Source: Microvirga sp. (GTDB taxonomy: Bacteria > Pseudomonadota > Alphaproteobacteria > Rhizobiales > Beijerinckiaceae). From it: DNA of 64,000 nucleotides. Shown here in pieces: positions 50,868 through 59,369 of the stretch. Location: positions 310,001 to 374,000 of the forward strand of contig NZ_JACXAB010000001.1 in NCBI RefSeq assembly GCF_014699075.1, given 5' to 3'. The position numbers and the translations under genes were made by a program. The stretch's first letter is position 1. Every line of letters begins with the position of its first letter. The notes beneath the pieces are model-generated. The model searched no databases. It had not been told where the DNA came from and saw only the letters and a list, made by a program, of their open reading frames with translations.

Positions 50868-50986
50868 AGGCAGCCAATTGCCCAGGGCGGGTTGAGGGTC
50901 GGAAGTTTGGAGGGGCTTGGCAGGCAGTCCCGTCGTCGCGCGGAGAGGACATCCGCAGAACCTGCCGAAACGAGAGGGAGGAAGAC

Positions 50987-52186
50987 ATGAACAACAAGTG
51001 GAAGACACTGCTCGGTGCCGCGCTTTTATCGACTGCCTTGCCCATGGCAGCAGTCGCTCAGGGCGGTCCCCTGAAGATCCTGGTGCTCGACGATATGTCA
51101 GGCATCTTCGCAGCCAATGGCGGCCCCGGCACGCTGCTGGCCGTGCAGATGGCCGTTGAGGACGCAGGCGGCAAGGTGCTGGGACGTCCCATCGAAATCA
51201 TTCAGGCGGACCATCAGAACAAGCCTGACGTAGGATCAGCCCAGGCCCAACGCTACATTCAGGAGCAGGGCGTCCGTGCCATCACCCTCGGTGGATCGAG
51301 CGCAGTCGGACTTGCCGCGCAAGCGCGTGCAGCGGAAGCGAAGGTGTTCACGCTCGCCAGCGGCGCCTATGCGCCCAACTTCTCGGAAGCACAGTGCTCG
51401 CCCTACGGCTTCCAGTTCGCCCCCTCGACCCAGGAGCTGTCGCGCGCCGTGACCTCGCGCATCGTCGGCGAAGGCAAGAAGACCTGGTACCTGATCGCCG
51501 CCGATTACGTCTTTGGTCACACGCTCATCGCTGACGCAAGCAAGTCGATCCAGGCCGCCGGCGGAAAGGTGATCGGGCAGACCCTGCATCCGCTCAACTC
51601 GAACGACATGGCCTCGGCCTTGCTGACGGCTCAAGGGTCGGGTGCCGACGTCATCGGCCTTGCCAATGCGGGCACCGATCTTGAGACCACGGTCAAGCAG
51701 GCCGGGCAGTTCGGCGTCGGCGGCAAGCTCGCCGCCATGATGGTGTACGAGAACAACATCGAAGCGCTGACCCTCGCGGCTTCCAAGGGCATGCGCATGT
51801 CGGTCTCCACCTATTGGGACCTGAACGACAAGACGCGCACGCTCGCCAAGAGAATGATGGCGAAGAATGGCGGCAAGACTCCGACCATGGGTCATATGGG
51901 CGCTTATGGCGCGGTCACGCACTATCTCGAAGCCGTGAAGGCGGTCGGGTCGGACGATCCGGACAAGGTGGCAGCCAAGATGCGGGAACTCCCCATCACC
52001 ACCGGCATCTGGGAGAACCCGCGCATTCAGGCCAATGGCCGCGTGACCTATGACATGCTGCTCGTCGAGGTGAAGACTCCTGCGGAATCGAAAGGTCCCA
52101 ACGACCTCTACAAGATCGTCGCCAAGATCCCGGCCGAAGGCCTGTTCCGCACCGCCAAGGAAAGCGGCTGCCCGCACGTGAAGTGA
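50987..52186 (+). CDS. Branched-chain-amino-acid-type ABC substrate-binding protein (LivK-like)
   Basis: A 399-residue periplasmic binding protein with Sec signal (about residues 1-24, ending AVAQ) and a Peripla_BP_6 fold (LKILVLDDMSGIFAANGGPG; QPDHQNKPDVGSAQAQRYI-like segment). GGGAGG precedes ATG 50987. It lacks amino-acid-specific marks I can rely on; relatives bind aromatic acids, amides and urea as well as leucine. It belongs to the operon with GST-like protein, two ATPases, two permeases, CoA-transferase and lyase. Confidence 0.88.
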   Translation: MNNKWKTLLGAALLSTALPMAAVAQGGPLKILVLDDMSGIFAANGGPGTLLAVQMAVEDAGGKVLGRPIEIIQADHQNKPDVGSAQAQRYIQEQGVRAITLGGSSAVGLAAQARAAEAKVFTLASGAYAPNFSEAQCSPYGFQFAPSTQELSRAVTSRIVGEGKKTWYLIAADYVFGHTLIADASKSIQAAGGKVIGQTLHPLNSNDMASALLTAQGSGADVIGLANAGTDLETTVKQAGQFGVGGKLAAMMVYENNIEALTLAASKGMRMSVSTYWDLNDKTRTLAKRMMAKNGGKTPTMGHMGAYGAVTHYLEAVKAVGSDDPDKVAAKMRELPITTGIWENPRIQANGRVTYDMLLVEVKTPAESKGPNDLYKIVAKIPAEGLFRTAKESGCPHVK

Positions 52187-52230
52187 TCCCGCTGGACGGG
52201 ATCATCCACTCCAGCCTTCTCGAACCGCTT

Positions 52231-52254
52231 GGACCTGCTCGACAGAGCAGGTCC
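52231..52254 (+). terminator. Stem-loop between the binding-protein gene and the GST-like gene
   Basis: GGACCTGCTC and GAGCAGGTCC form a perfect 10-bp stem around GACA, 45 bases after the binding-protein stop. It probably lowers transcription of the downstream genes or stabilises the upstream mRNA. Confidence 0.6.
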
Positions 52255-52273
52255 TCGATAGCGGAGATTTTCC

Positions 52274-52945
52274 ATGAGACTTTATGTCAGCCCGACATCT
52301 CCCTACGCACGTCTGGCGTGCGTCATGTGCCTTGAGGCTCGCCTTGAGGGGCTGGAGATCGTCATCCTGGATCCCTGGCAGAACCCGCCCGATCTGTTGA
52401 GGCATAATCCGGCAGGCCGGGTTCCGGCTCTGGTTTTGGATTCGAGCGATGAAAGTGGCGCGCAAGTGATTACGGAGTCGCTCCTGATCGCGGATTTCGC
52501 AGCGCGCCGTTCGGGCGATGCGGAGCGCCTCTGGTTCCAAACCGATGCTCAGCGCCAGCTCGGCGGCATCTGCTTCGGCATCATCGATGCCGCTGCCGCC
52601 ATCATGGCAGGGCGCATGGTGACTTCGGGATCCGTCAGCGAGACAGCCTTCGATTCCTCCTCTGTGGGCCATCGGAGGCAGGACGCGATCCGCCGCACCC
52701 TGGAAGCGCTGGAGCAATCGATTTCCGAACAGCGCGACGCGTTGCTAACCCGGCCTGGGATTGCGGCCTTTCTTCCGGTGATCGTCGTGGAATACCTGCA
52801 GATGAGGTTTAGCGATGCTTTCGACTCCGCAACGCGTCCGCATCTGCTTGCTTTGGTTTCGGCGCTGAAAGATCGGCCCTCTCTCTCCAGCACAAAGCCA
52901 CTCTTTACCAAGTTCACACCCATTGACGGAGCGGCGGCCCGATGA
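52274..52945 (+). CDS. Glutathione-S-transferase-family protein
   Basis: A 223-residue protein with an N-terminal thioredoxin-fold GST domain (MRLYVSPTSPYARLACVMCLEA; cis-Pro region RVPAL; ITESLLIADF for glutathione) and an all-helical C-terminal domain. The Ser/Tyr near residue 7-10 may activate glutathione. It overlaps livG by ATGA, so it is really part of the operon. A GST inside a Liv operon with a CoA-transferase and lyase is uncommon; maleylacetoacetate-isomerase-like or dehalogenating activity is possible, none proven. Confidence 0.85.
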   Translation: MRLYVSPTSPYARLACVMCLEARLEGLEIVILDPWQNPPDLLRHNPAGRVPALVLDSSDESGAQVITESLLIADFAARRSGDAERLWFQTDAQRQLGGICFGIIDAAAAIMAGRMVTSGSVSETAFDSSSVGHRRQDAIRRTLEALEQSISEQRDALLTRPGIAAFLPVIVVEYLQMRFSDAFDSATRPHLLALVSALKDRPSLSSTKPLFTKFTPIDGAAAR

Positions 52946-53694
52946 GCATCGTTCTCGAAGCCCGGCAAGTCAGCAAGAGCTTTGGCGGCTTCTTCGCCGT
53001 CAAGGGCGTGGATCTCAAGGTACGGGAAGGCAGCATCCATGCCCTAATCGGCCCGAACGGCGCGGGCAAGACCACAATGTTTGGCCTCCTGACACGGTTT
53101 CACTCCACAACATCAGGCAGCATCTTCCTCAAAGGCGAGGATATTACGGGCAAAGGGCCTGCCGACGTTGCGCTGCGCGGGCTTTGCCGCTCTTTTCAGA
53201 TCTCCTCGATCTTCCCAGGCCTGACGCTGCGCGAAAACGTGCGTGTCGCGCTCCAGCGCCGTCATGGCTCCAGCCATCAATTCTGGCAGCCTTCGCGCGT
53301 TCTGCGCCGTTTTGACGACGAAGCCGACCAATTGCTTCATCGCGTCGGGCTGACGCCCCTGGCGGATCGGCTCTGCTCGGAGGTTTCCTACGGACGCAAG
53401 CGTGCTCTCGAGATCGCCACCACCCTGGCCATGGAGCCGAAAGTCCTGCTTCTCGATGAGCCGATTGCCGGCATGGCCGCGGGGGACATCCCGATGATCG
53501 TCGAGCTGATCCGCAGTGTCGCCAAAGACCGCACTGTCGTGATGGTCGAGCATAATCTCTCGGTGGTCGAGAGTCTCTGCGACAGGGTCACCGTCCTGGT
53601 GCGCGGCGAGGTCATGGCGGAAGGCAGCTACAGTGAGATCCGCGACAACGCCGCGGTGCGCCAAGCCTATATCGGAGCCGGCTATGAGGTATGA
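52942..53694 (+). CDS. livG: ABC transporter ATPase LivG
   Basis: A 250-residue ATPase: Walker A GPNGAGKTT, signature VSYGRKRALEIA (in place of LSGGQ, as in LivG proteins), Walker B VLLLDEPIAGM. It overlaps the GST-like gene at its start and livF by 11 bases at its end. Part of a Liv-type importer in the inner membrane. Confidence 0.93.
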   Translation: MSIVLEARQVSKSFGGFFAVKGVDLKVREGSIHALIGPNGAGKTTMFGLLTRFHSTTSGSIFLKGEDITGKGPADVALRGLCRSFQISSIFPGLTLRENVRVALQRRHGSSHQFWQPSRVLRRFDDEADQLLHRVGLTPLADRLCSEVSYGRKRALEIATTLAMEPKVLLLDEPIAGMAAGDIPMIVELIRSVAKDRTVVMVEHNLSVVESLCDRVTVLVRGEVMAEGSYSEIRDNAAVRQAYIGAGYEV

Positions 53695-54391
53695 CCCTCT
53701 CCTTTGGATCGAGAACCTGCAAGGCTGGTATGGCGAAAGCCATATCCTGCATGGGGTCAATCTATCGGTGCCGCGCGGCCAGACCATCGCCATTCTGGGA
53801 AGGAACGGCGTCGGGAAGACCTCCACCCTGCGTGGCATCGTGGGCCTTCTGTCACGCGCCACGGGTTCCATCCGCATGAACGGCGCGGAACTGATCGGCA
53901 TGCCGCGTCACCGCATTGCTTCTACGGGGATCGGCTACGTTCCCGAGGAGCGCGGCATCTACGCGTCGCTCTCGGTTCAGGAGAATCTCGATCTGCTGCC
54001 GAAGATCAGCGATCGCGGGATGAGCCTTGAGCGGATCTTCGATCTTTTCCCGAACCTGAAGGAGCGGCGCCGCGCCGCCGGCGGGACCCTTTCAGGCGGC
54101 GAGCAGCAGATGCTCTCCATCGCGCGCGTGCTGCGGGCCGGCCCCGAGCTTCTTGTGCTCGACGAGCCGACCGAGGGATTGTCGCCCGTCATCGTGCAGC
54201 ACATCGGCCGCGTTCTGAACGCGTTGAAGAAAGACGGTCTGACCATGCTGCTGGTGGAGCAGAACTTCCATTTCGCACGTCATTTGGCGGATCACTTCTA
54301 CCTCATGGAAGAAGGGCGAGTGGTTGACGACTTCCCCGCCCGCGATCTTGACGCGCGTCTTGATAACGTCTCCAGCCTGATCGGAGTATAA
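53684..54391 (+). CDS. livF: ABC transporter ATPase LivF
   Basis: A 235-residue ATPase with Walker A GRNGVGKTS, signature LSGGEQQML and Walker B LLVLDEPTEGL. ATG 53684 has GGAG six bases upstream and overlaps livG; an earlier in-frame ATG is less well placed. The paired ATPase of LivG. Confidence 0.92.
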   Translation: MRYDPLLWIENLQGWYGESHILHGVNLSVPRGQTIAILGRNGVGKTSTLRGIVGLLSRATGSIRMNGAELIGMPRHRIASTGIGYVPEERGIYASLSVQENLDLLPKISDRGMSLERIFDLFPNLKERRRAAGGTLSGGEQQMLSIARVLRAGPELLVLDEPTEGLSPVIVQHIGRVLNALKKDGLTMLLVEQNFHFARHLADHFYLMEEGRVVDDFPARDLDARLDNVSSLIGV

Positions 54392-54394
54392 GCC

Positions 54395-55282
54395 GTGACA
54401 ATGATCTTCGGCGTTCCTCTCGTGGCATTGGCCTCACAGCTTGTGATCGGCCTGTTCAACGGCGCATTCTACGCACTCCTCAGCCTGGGCCTCGGGGTCA
54501 TCTTTGGCCTCCTGCGCGTGGTCAATTTCACCCATGGCGCCTTCTACACCGTGGGAGCCTTCGCGGCTTTCCTTCTGACGAGCTACGCGGGTTTCAGCTT
54601 CTGGGCCTGCCTTCTCATCGCTCCCCTGATCGTCGCCGCGCTCGCAGCCGTGCTGGAGCGGACGCTTCTGAGAAAGCTCTACGGGCTCGATGCACTCTAC
54701 GGACTGCTGCTGACCTTCGGCATCGCGCTGCTCATCGAGGGATTGCTCCAGTTCTACTTCGGCGTGGCCGGCCAGCCGTATCAGGTGCCGGACATTCTCA
54801 GCGGCACGAGCAATCTGGGCTTCATGTTCCTCCCACACTACCGCGCGTTCGCCATTGCAACCTCGCTTCTGCTGTGTCTGCTGACGTGGCTGATCATCGA
54901 GTACACCTCCCTGGGAGCCAAGCTTCGCGCCGCGACGGAGAACAGCCGCCTGCTCGAGGTCTTCGGGGTCAACGTTCCGCTCCTGCTGACATGCACCTAC
55001 GCCTTCGGCGGAGCACTGGCGGGCTTTGCGGGCGTCGTCGCCGCGCCGGTGTTTCAGGTCAGCCCGCTCATGGGCGCCAACCTCATCATCGTCGTCTTTG
55101 CAGTGGTCATCATCGGCGGGCTCGGCTCGATCACGGGCGCCATTGTCAGCGGGCTGATGCTGGGCACGCTTGAGGCGCTGGCGAAAGTCTACTGGCCCCC
55201 TTCCGCTAATCTTGTGCCCTTCCTCATCATGGCCGTGGTGCTCTTCCTGCGCCCGCGCGGACTTTTCGGAAAAGGGGAGTGA
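54395..55282 (+). CDS. livH: ABC transporter permease LivH
   Basis: A 295-residue permease with about eight TM helices; FGLLRVVNFTHGAFYTVGAF is the LivH motif, and GGLGSITGAIVSGLMLG lies near the C-terminus. GTG 54395 has GGAG eight bases before it. Ends RPRGLFGKGE, typical for the family. Adjacent to livM. Confidence 0.92.
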   Translation: MTMIFGVPLVALASQLVIGLFNGAFYALLSLGLGVIFGLLRVVNFTHGAFYTVGAFAAFLLTSYAGFSFWACLLIAPLIVAALAAVLERTLLRKLYGLDALYGLLLTFGIALLIEGLLQFYFGVAGQPYQVPDILSGTSNLGFMFLPHYRAFAIATSLLLCLLTWLIIEYTSLGAKLRAATENSRLLEVFGVNVPLLLTCTYAFGGALAGFAGVVAAPVFQVSPLMGANLIIVVFAVVIIGGLGSITGAIVSGLMLGTLEALAKVYWPPSANLVPFLIMAVVLFLRPRGLFGKGE

Positions 55283-55287
55283 TCACC

Positions 55288-56283
55288 ATGGTCTCCGCAT
55301 CGCTGTCACTTCCCCTGCAACGGCGCAGGAACCTCAACATCATCCTGCTGCTCGCGGGCTTGGCACTCCTCGCCGTAGCGCCCCTGTTTCTTTATCCCGT
55401 CTTCCTGATGAAGCTGCTGTGCTTCGGCCTCTTCGCCTCGGCGTTGAATCTCGTTCTGGGCTATGGCGGCATGGTGGCCTTCGGCCATGCAACCTTCTTC
55501 GGGGGTGCAGCCTATGTCACGGCTCATGCTCTCAAGGAATGGGGCTTCGGAGCAGGGTCCGGGCTCTTGATCGGTGTCGCTTTCGCCCTCGTGACCGGCT
55601 TTCTCATGGGCATCATCGCGATCCGCCGGCAGGGCTTCTACTTCGCGATGACCACGTTGGCGTTGTCGCAGATGGCCTATTTCGCCTTCTTCCAGGCCCC
55701 GTTCACGCATGCCGAAGACGGCATCCAGCGTGTGCCGCGCCCCGACTTCCTCGGGCTCGTATCGCTTGCCGACAACATGTCGCTCTACTACTTCGTCGTG
55801 GCCGTGTTCCTGATCGGCATGGCCGTGATCTGGAGGGTCATTCACTCGCCGTTCGGCGCTTCGCTGACCGCCATCCGCGAGAACGAGCAGCGTGCTTTGT
55901 CGCTTGGCTATCATACCAACCGCTACAAGCTGACGGTGTTCGTCATTTCGGCTGCGCTCTCCGGGCTCGCAGGATCTCTCAAGGTCTTAGTCTTCCCGAT
56001 TGCGACGCTCACGGACGTCGCGTGGCAGATGTCGGGCGAAGTGATCCTCATGACGCTGCTTGGCGGCGTTGGGACATTCCTTGGGCCTGTCATCGGCGCC
56101 GCGCTCGTGCTGACCATCCAGAACTACATGGCCTCGACGGCAGTGCCAGTCACCATCTTCATCGGCTTGGCGTTCATCATCTGCGTCATGCTGTTTCGCA
56201 AGGGAATCGTGGGTGAGATCATTGCGGTTCTTCCCAGCTCTTGGTTGAACGGCTCGGAGCGCCAGAAGGCAGGCCACCAATGA
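55288..56283 (+). CDS. livM: ABC transporter permease LivM
   Basis: About 331 residues, LivM-type permease with about eight to ten helices; YGGMVAFGHATFFGGAAYV is the typical motif, and GGVGTFLGPVIGAALVL lies near the end. I prefer ATG 55288 with GGGGAG eight bases upstream; a GTG at 55279 overlapping the livH stop is possible. Overlaps the CoA-transferase gene by ATGA. Confidence 0.9.
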   Translation: MVSASLSLPLQRRRNLNIILLLAGLALLAVAPLFLYPVFLMKLLCFGLFASALNLVLGYGGMVAFGHATFFGGAAYVTAHALKEWGFGAGSGLLIGVAFALVTGFLMGIIAIRRQGFYFAMTTLALSQMAYFAFFQAPFTHAEDGIQRVPRPDFLGLVSLADNMSLYYFVVAVFLIGMAVIWRVIHSPFGASLTAIRENEQRALSLGYHTNRYKLTVFVISAALSGLAGSLKVLVFPIATLTDVAWQMSGEVILMTLLGGVGTFLGPVIGAALVLTIQNYMASTAVPVTIFIGLAFIICVMLFRKGIVGEIIAVLPSSWLNGSERQKAGHQ

Positions 56284-57503
56284 CCGCAGCTCAACCGATT
56301 GCATCCGAGAGCCTGCCGCTGGAAGGCTTGAGGGTTCTGGAGATCGGTCACTATATCGCGGCTCCCTTTGCAACCCGGCTGCTGGCCGATTTGGGCGCCG
56401 AGGTGATCAAGATCGAGCCTCCGGTTTCCGGCGACCCGGTGCGGAAATGGGGAGCAGCCCGGGACGGCCATAGCTATTGGTGGTCGGTGCATGGCCGGAA
56501 CAAGAAATGCGTCACGCTCGACCTCAAGTCGGAAGAAGGCCGCGCGCTTCTGAAGGAGTTGGTGGCCAAATCGGACGCTCTGGTGGAGAACCTGCGGCCC
56601 GGGCAACTGGCGCGGCTCGGCTTCGATGACACGCGGCTGCACGAGATCCGTTCGGATTTGGTCATCTGCCATGTCTCCGGCTATGGGTTGACGGGTCCAT
56701 TGGGCGGCCGGGCCTGTTTCGGCGCCATCGGTGAAGCGTTGGGCGGACTGCGCCATCTGTCGAACCATACGCCGGGCACGACCGACCTGCCTCCGGTACG
56801 CGTGGGCATCAGCATCGGCGACTCACTCGCTGGCCTTTATGCCGCGATCGCTGTTCTGGCTGGTCTCTGGTCCAAGGCGCCCACCGGCAGAGTGGCGGAT
56901 GTGGCTCTGACTGAATCTGTCTTAAGCGTCATGGAGGGCGTGCTGCCGGAATATGGCGCCACGGGCGTCGTGCGCGAGCCGTCGGGCGGCCGCATCAGCA
57001 CCGCTGCACCGACGAATGCGTTCCCGACTGCCGACGGCGGCTGGGTCTTGATCGCAGCCAACTCGGATGCGCTCTTTCGAAGCCTATGCGACGTGATGGA
57101 TTGTCCGGATCTGGCGGAGGATCCCCGCTATATTGACAACCCTGCGCGCTGCCGGAACGTCGATGATCTCGAGGCTGAGATTGCCGCGTGGACTCGCCGG
57201 CACGATGCGAGATCCCTTGAGCAACGACTGGCTGAGGCCGACATCCCATCCAGCCGCGTCTATACGGCCGCCGACATCGCGGAGGATGCCCAGTACAACG
57301 CTCGCAGGATGGTGCAATGGGTGGAGGATCCGAAGCTCGGCAAGGTGCTGCATCCCGGAACCGTGCCAATGTTTGGCTCTTCCTCGCGTGACGTGCGCTG
57401 GACCGGCCCTGAGGTCGGAGCGCACAACCGGGATGTCTACTGCGGCCTCTTGAGCATGGATGAGGCTCAACTGGACCGTCTATCGCAAGACGGGACGATC
57501 TGA
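56280..57503 (+). CDS. CaiB/BaiF-family (class III) CoA-transferase
   Basis: A 407-residue enzyme. Family marks: the N-terminal LEIGHYIAAPFATRLLADLGAEVIKIE, LKSEEGRALLKEL and VENLRPGQLARLGF; the catalytic Asp (usually near residue 170) should lie in the GISIGDSLAG region. These enzymes move CoA from a donor thioester to a carboxylate. It overlaps livM by ATGA and precedes a lyase by three bases, so transport, activation and cleavage are encoded together. Substrate is unknown; succinyl-CoA would be a usual donor. Confidence 0.9.
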   Translation: MTAAQPIASESLPLEGLRVLEIGHYIAAPFATRLLADLGAEVIKIEPPVSGDPVRKWGAARDGHSYWWSVHGRNKKCVTLDLKSEEGRALLKELVAKSDALVENLRPGQLARLGFDDTRLHEIRSDLVICHVSGYGLTGPLGGRACFGAIGEALGGLRHLSNHTPGTTDLPPVRVGISIGDSLAGLYAAIAVLAGLWSKAPTGRVADVALTESVLSVMEGVLPEYGATGVVREPSGGRISTAAPTNAFPTADGGWVLIAANSDALFRSLCDVMDCPDLAEDPRYIDNPARCRNVDDLEAEIAAWTRRHDARSLEQRLAEADIPSSRVYTAADIAEDAQYNARRMVQWVEDPKLGKVLHPGTVPMFGSSSRDVRWTGPEVGAHNRDVYCGLLSMDEAQLDRLSQDGTI

Positions 57504-57506
57504 GCC

Positions 57507-58430
57507 GTGGCCCGCTTCCCCGATCGCGTGTCAATCACCGAAGTGGGCCTGCGCGACGGCCTGCAGATCGAGAAGCGCATTCTGTCAACGGACGAGAAGC
57601 TGGCATTTGCTCGTGCGCTGATCGATGCTGGCCATACGTCTCTGGAGGTGACGTCCTTTGTCTCTCCCGCACGTGTACCGCAGCTTGCGGATGCTGCAGA
57701 ACTCCTCGCCGCGCTACGCTCTACGCAGAATGTAGAACTCAAAGCGCTGGTTCCCAATATCCGCGGTGCCGAACGCGCCATCGCAGCGGAAGCTGATGTG
57801 CTGGTGTTCGTTCTCTCAGCCACGGACACCCACGGGGCACGCAATCTCAATCGAAGCTCTCATGAGTCCCTGGCAGAGTTGCACGACATCATCAAGATGG
57901 CGCCCGCTGCCGGAGCTCGGATCGACGTTTCGCTCTCGGTCGCGTTCGGCTGCCCCTTCGAAGGCGATGTGCCGGTCGAAAAGGTGATCGGAATTGCAGA
58001 CAGAATTCAGCAACTCGGCATCTCGCGAGTGAGCTTCTGCGACACAACCGGGATGGGCACGCCGCGACAGGTTAAGGCGCTCGCCGGAGCTCTAAGGGAC
58101 AAGCTGCCCAAGATCGATCCGGCATTTCATTTCCACAACACGCGAGGACTGGGATTGGTGGGGGTCCTGGTTGCGTTGCAGGAAGGAATTGTGCGTTTCG
58201 AAAGCAGCGTGGGCGGGCTTGGCGGTTGCCCGTTTGCGCCCAATGCCGCCGGCAACGTCTGCACGGAGGATATGGTCCATATGCTTCATGAAATGGGCAT
58301 CGAGACGGGGCTGGATCTGATCCGTCTGATCGACGCGGCACGATTGGCCGAGCAACTGGTGGGACGTACGCTCGACGGACAGGTGATGAAGGCTGGCCCC
58401 CGCTCAAGCCTTCATGACTGCGATGGTTGA
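57507..58430 (+). CDS. HMG-CoA-lyase-like (HMGL/DRE-TIM) lyase
   Basis: A 307-residue HMGL-type TIM-barrel protein. EVGLRDGLQIEK gives the metal-binding Asp and Arg, FHNTRGLGLVG the His region, and GLGGCPFAPNAAGNVCTED the Cys loop of HMG-CoA lyases. GTG start at 57507. The family cleaves 3-hydroxy-3-methylglutaryl-CoA to acetyl-CoA and acetoacetate; related members cleave other 3-hydroxy-3-methyl or citramalyl-type CoA esters. With the CoA-transferase before it, the pathway probably goes through such a tertiary-alcohol acyl-CoA. Confidence 0.9.
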   Translation: MARFPDRVSITEVGLRDGLQIEKRILSTDEKLAFARALIDAGHTSLEVTSFVSPARVPQLADAAELLAALRSTQNVELKALVPNIRGAERAIAAEADVLVFVLSATDTHGARNLNRSSHESLAELHDIIKMAPAAGARIDVSLSVAFGCPFEGDVPVEKVIGIADRIQQLGISRVSFCDTTGMGTPRQVKALAGALRDKLPKIDPAFHFHNTRGLGLVGVLVALQEGIVRFESSVGGLGGCPFAPNAAGNVCTEDMVHMLHEMGIETGLDLIRLIDAARLAEQLVGRTLDGQVMKAGPRSSLHDCDG

Positions 58431-58457
58431 GGACGATGGGCAGCAGACATCTTCAGG

Positions 58458-58494
58458 CGCTTCCCGAGCAAGTAAACAAGCGCTGTCGGGAGCG
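58458..58494 (+). terminator. Hairpin behind the lyase gene
   Basis: CGCTTCCCGA and TCGGGAGCG pair with one bulged T across an 18-base loop, 28 bases after the lyase stop. Likely end of the Liv/CoA operon. Confidence 0.4.
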
Positions 58495-58591
58495 ACCCTC
58501 TACGGCGGTGTCTTGCGATGCGCCGGCAGGTGTGCAAGTGGACATCGTGTAAGGCCGCTCACTTCATGTTACCTCGATCAGGCTTGATTTC

Positions 58592-59227
58592 ATGACTACA
58601 ACTCCTCCCATGATCAGAGAGAATGAGGGTGGCGGCGAGGCCGCTGACGAGCTGTTGTCGACCCTCGGCCTGCGTCTCCGGGAGCTTCGCCGAACACAGT
58701 CCCTGACCTTGGAGATGCTGGCCCAACGTGCTCAAGTCAGCCGAGCCATGATCTCGAAGATCGAGCGCGGCGAGAAGATGCCGACCGTGGGGATCCTGGT
58801 ACGCATTGCGACCGGTCTCAATGTAAGCCTTTCCGCATTGCTGGGCGAACAGGCTCAATCCGCTTCTATTCAGTTGCAGCGCGCCAATCGTCGGAGCCGC
58901 TTTCGCGATCCCTCGACAGGTCTCGAACGGGAGGCTGTCTTCTCCCCTGCGGAGGGTGATGACATCGAAGTTGTACGGCACGTTCTGCCCGGATTGCGAT
59001 CGACAGGCCTGCTCTCCCCCTATCCGGTACCGACGCGCAAGCTCGTCTTTTCGCCCAGCGGCCCGCTCGTGGTCAAAATCGGCGAGGAGACATTCTTGAT
59101 GGAAGCCGGTGATGCGTTGCGCTTCGATGTGACATCAAGTTACAGCTTCTCCAACCCGGAGGCGGCACCTGTCAGCTACTACCTGTTTATGTCCCGGCAG
59201 AGGAGCGCCGTCATATCGGCCACCTAG
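58592..59227 (+). CDS. XRE-family regulator with cupin domain
   Basis: A 211-residue protein: an N-terminal helix-turn-helix of HTH_3 type (about 25-80; LRLRELRRTQSLTLEMLAQRAQVSRAMISKIERGEKMPTVG is the pattern) followed by a cupin-like beta-barrel (about 115-205; PLVVKIGEETFLMEAGDALRFDV). Such regulators bind a small molecule or metal in the cupin and control catabolic or amino-acid genes. It is the last plus-strand gene of the aldehyde dehydrogenase/Liv cluster and may control it through the palindrome at 49252-49265. Confidence 0.9.
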   Translation: MTTTPPMIRENEGGGEAADELLSTLGLRLRELRRTQSLTLEMLAQRAQVSRAMISKIERGEKMPTVGILVRIATGLNVSLSALLGEQAQSASIQLQRANRRSRFRDPSTGLEREAVFSPAEGDDIEVVRHVLPGLRSTGLLSPYPVPTRKLVFSPSGPLVVKIGEETFLMEAGDALRFDVTSSYSFSNPEAAPVSYYLFMSRQRSAVISAT

Positions 59228-59329
59228 ATGCTCTTCTATCAGTATAGGATCACGTCTTCGGCTTAGATGCTCCGTGGAGTACGATTTCGTCTTGCGTCGC
59301 CATGTCTTTGGCTTACACAGCCGCAGGTC

Positions 59330-59359
59330 GGAAGCCCGAAGCGATCGCTCCAGGCTTCC
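59330..59359 (-). terminator. Hairpin between convergent genes
   Basis: GGAAGCC and GGCTTCC form an outer 7-bp stem that encloses the palindrome AGCGATCGCT. It lies just past the end of the MetE-like gene on the minus strand and 100 bases past the XRE gene. Confidence 0.4.
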
Positions 59360-59369
59360 GCTTTGACGG

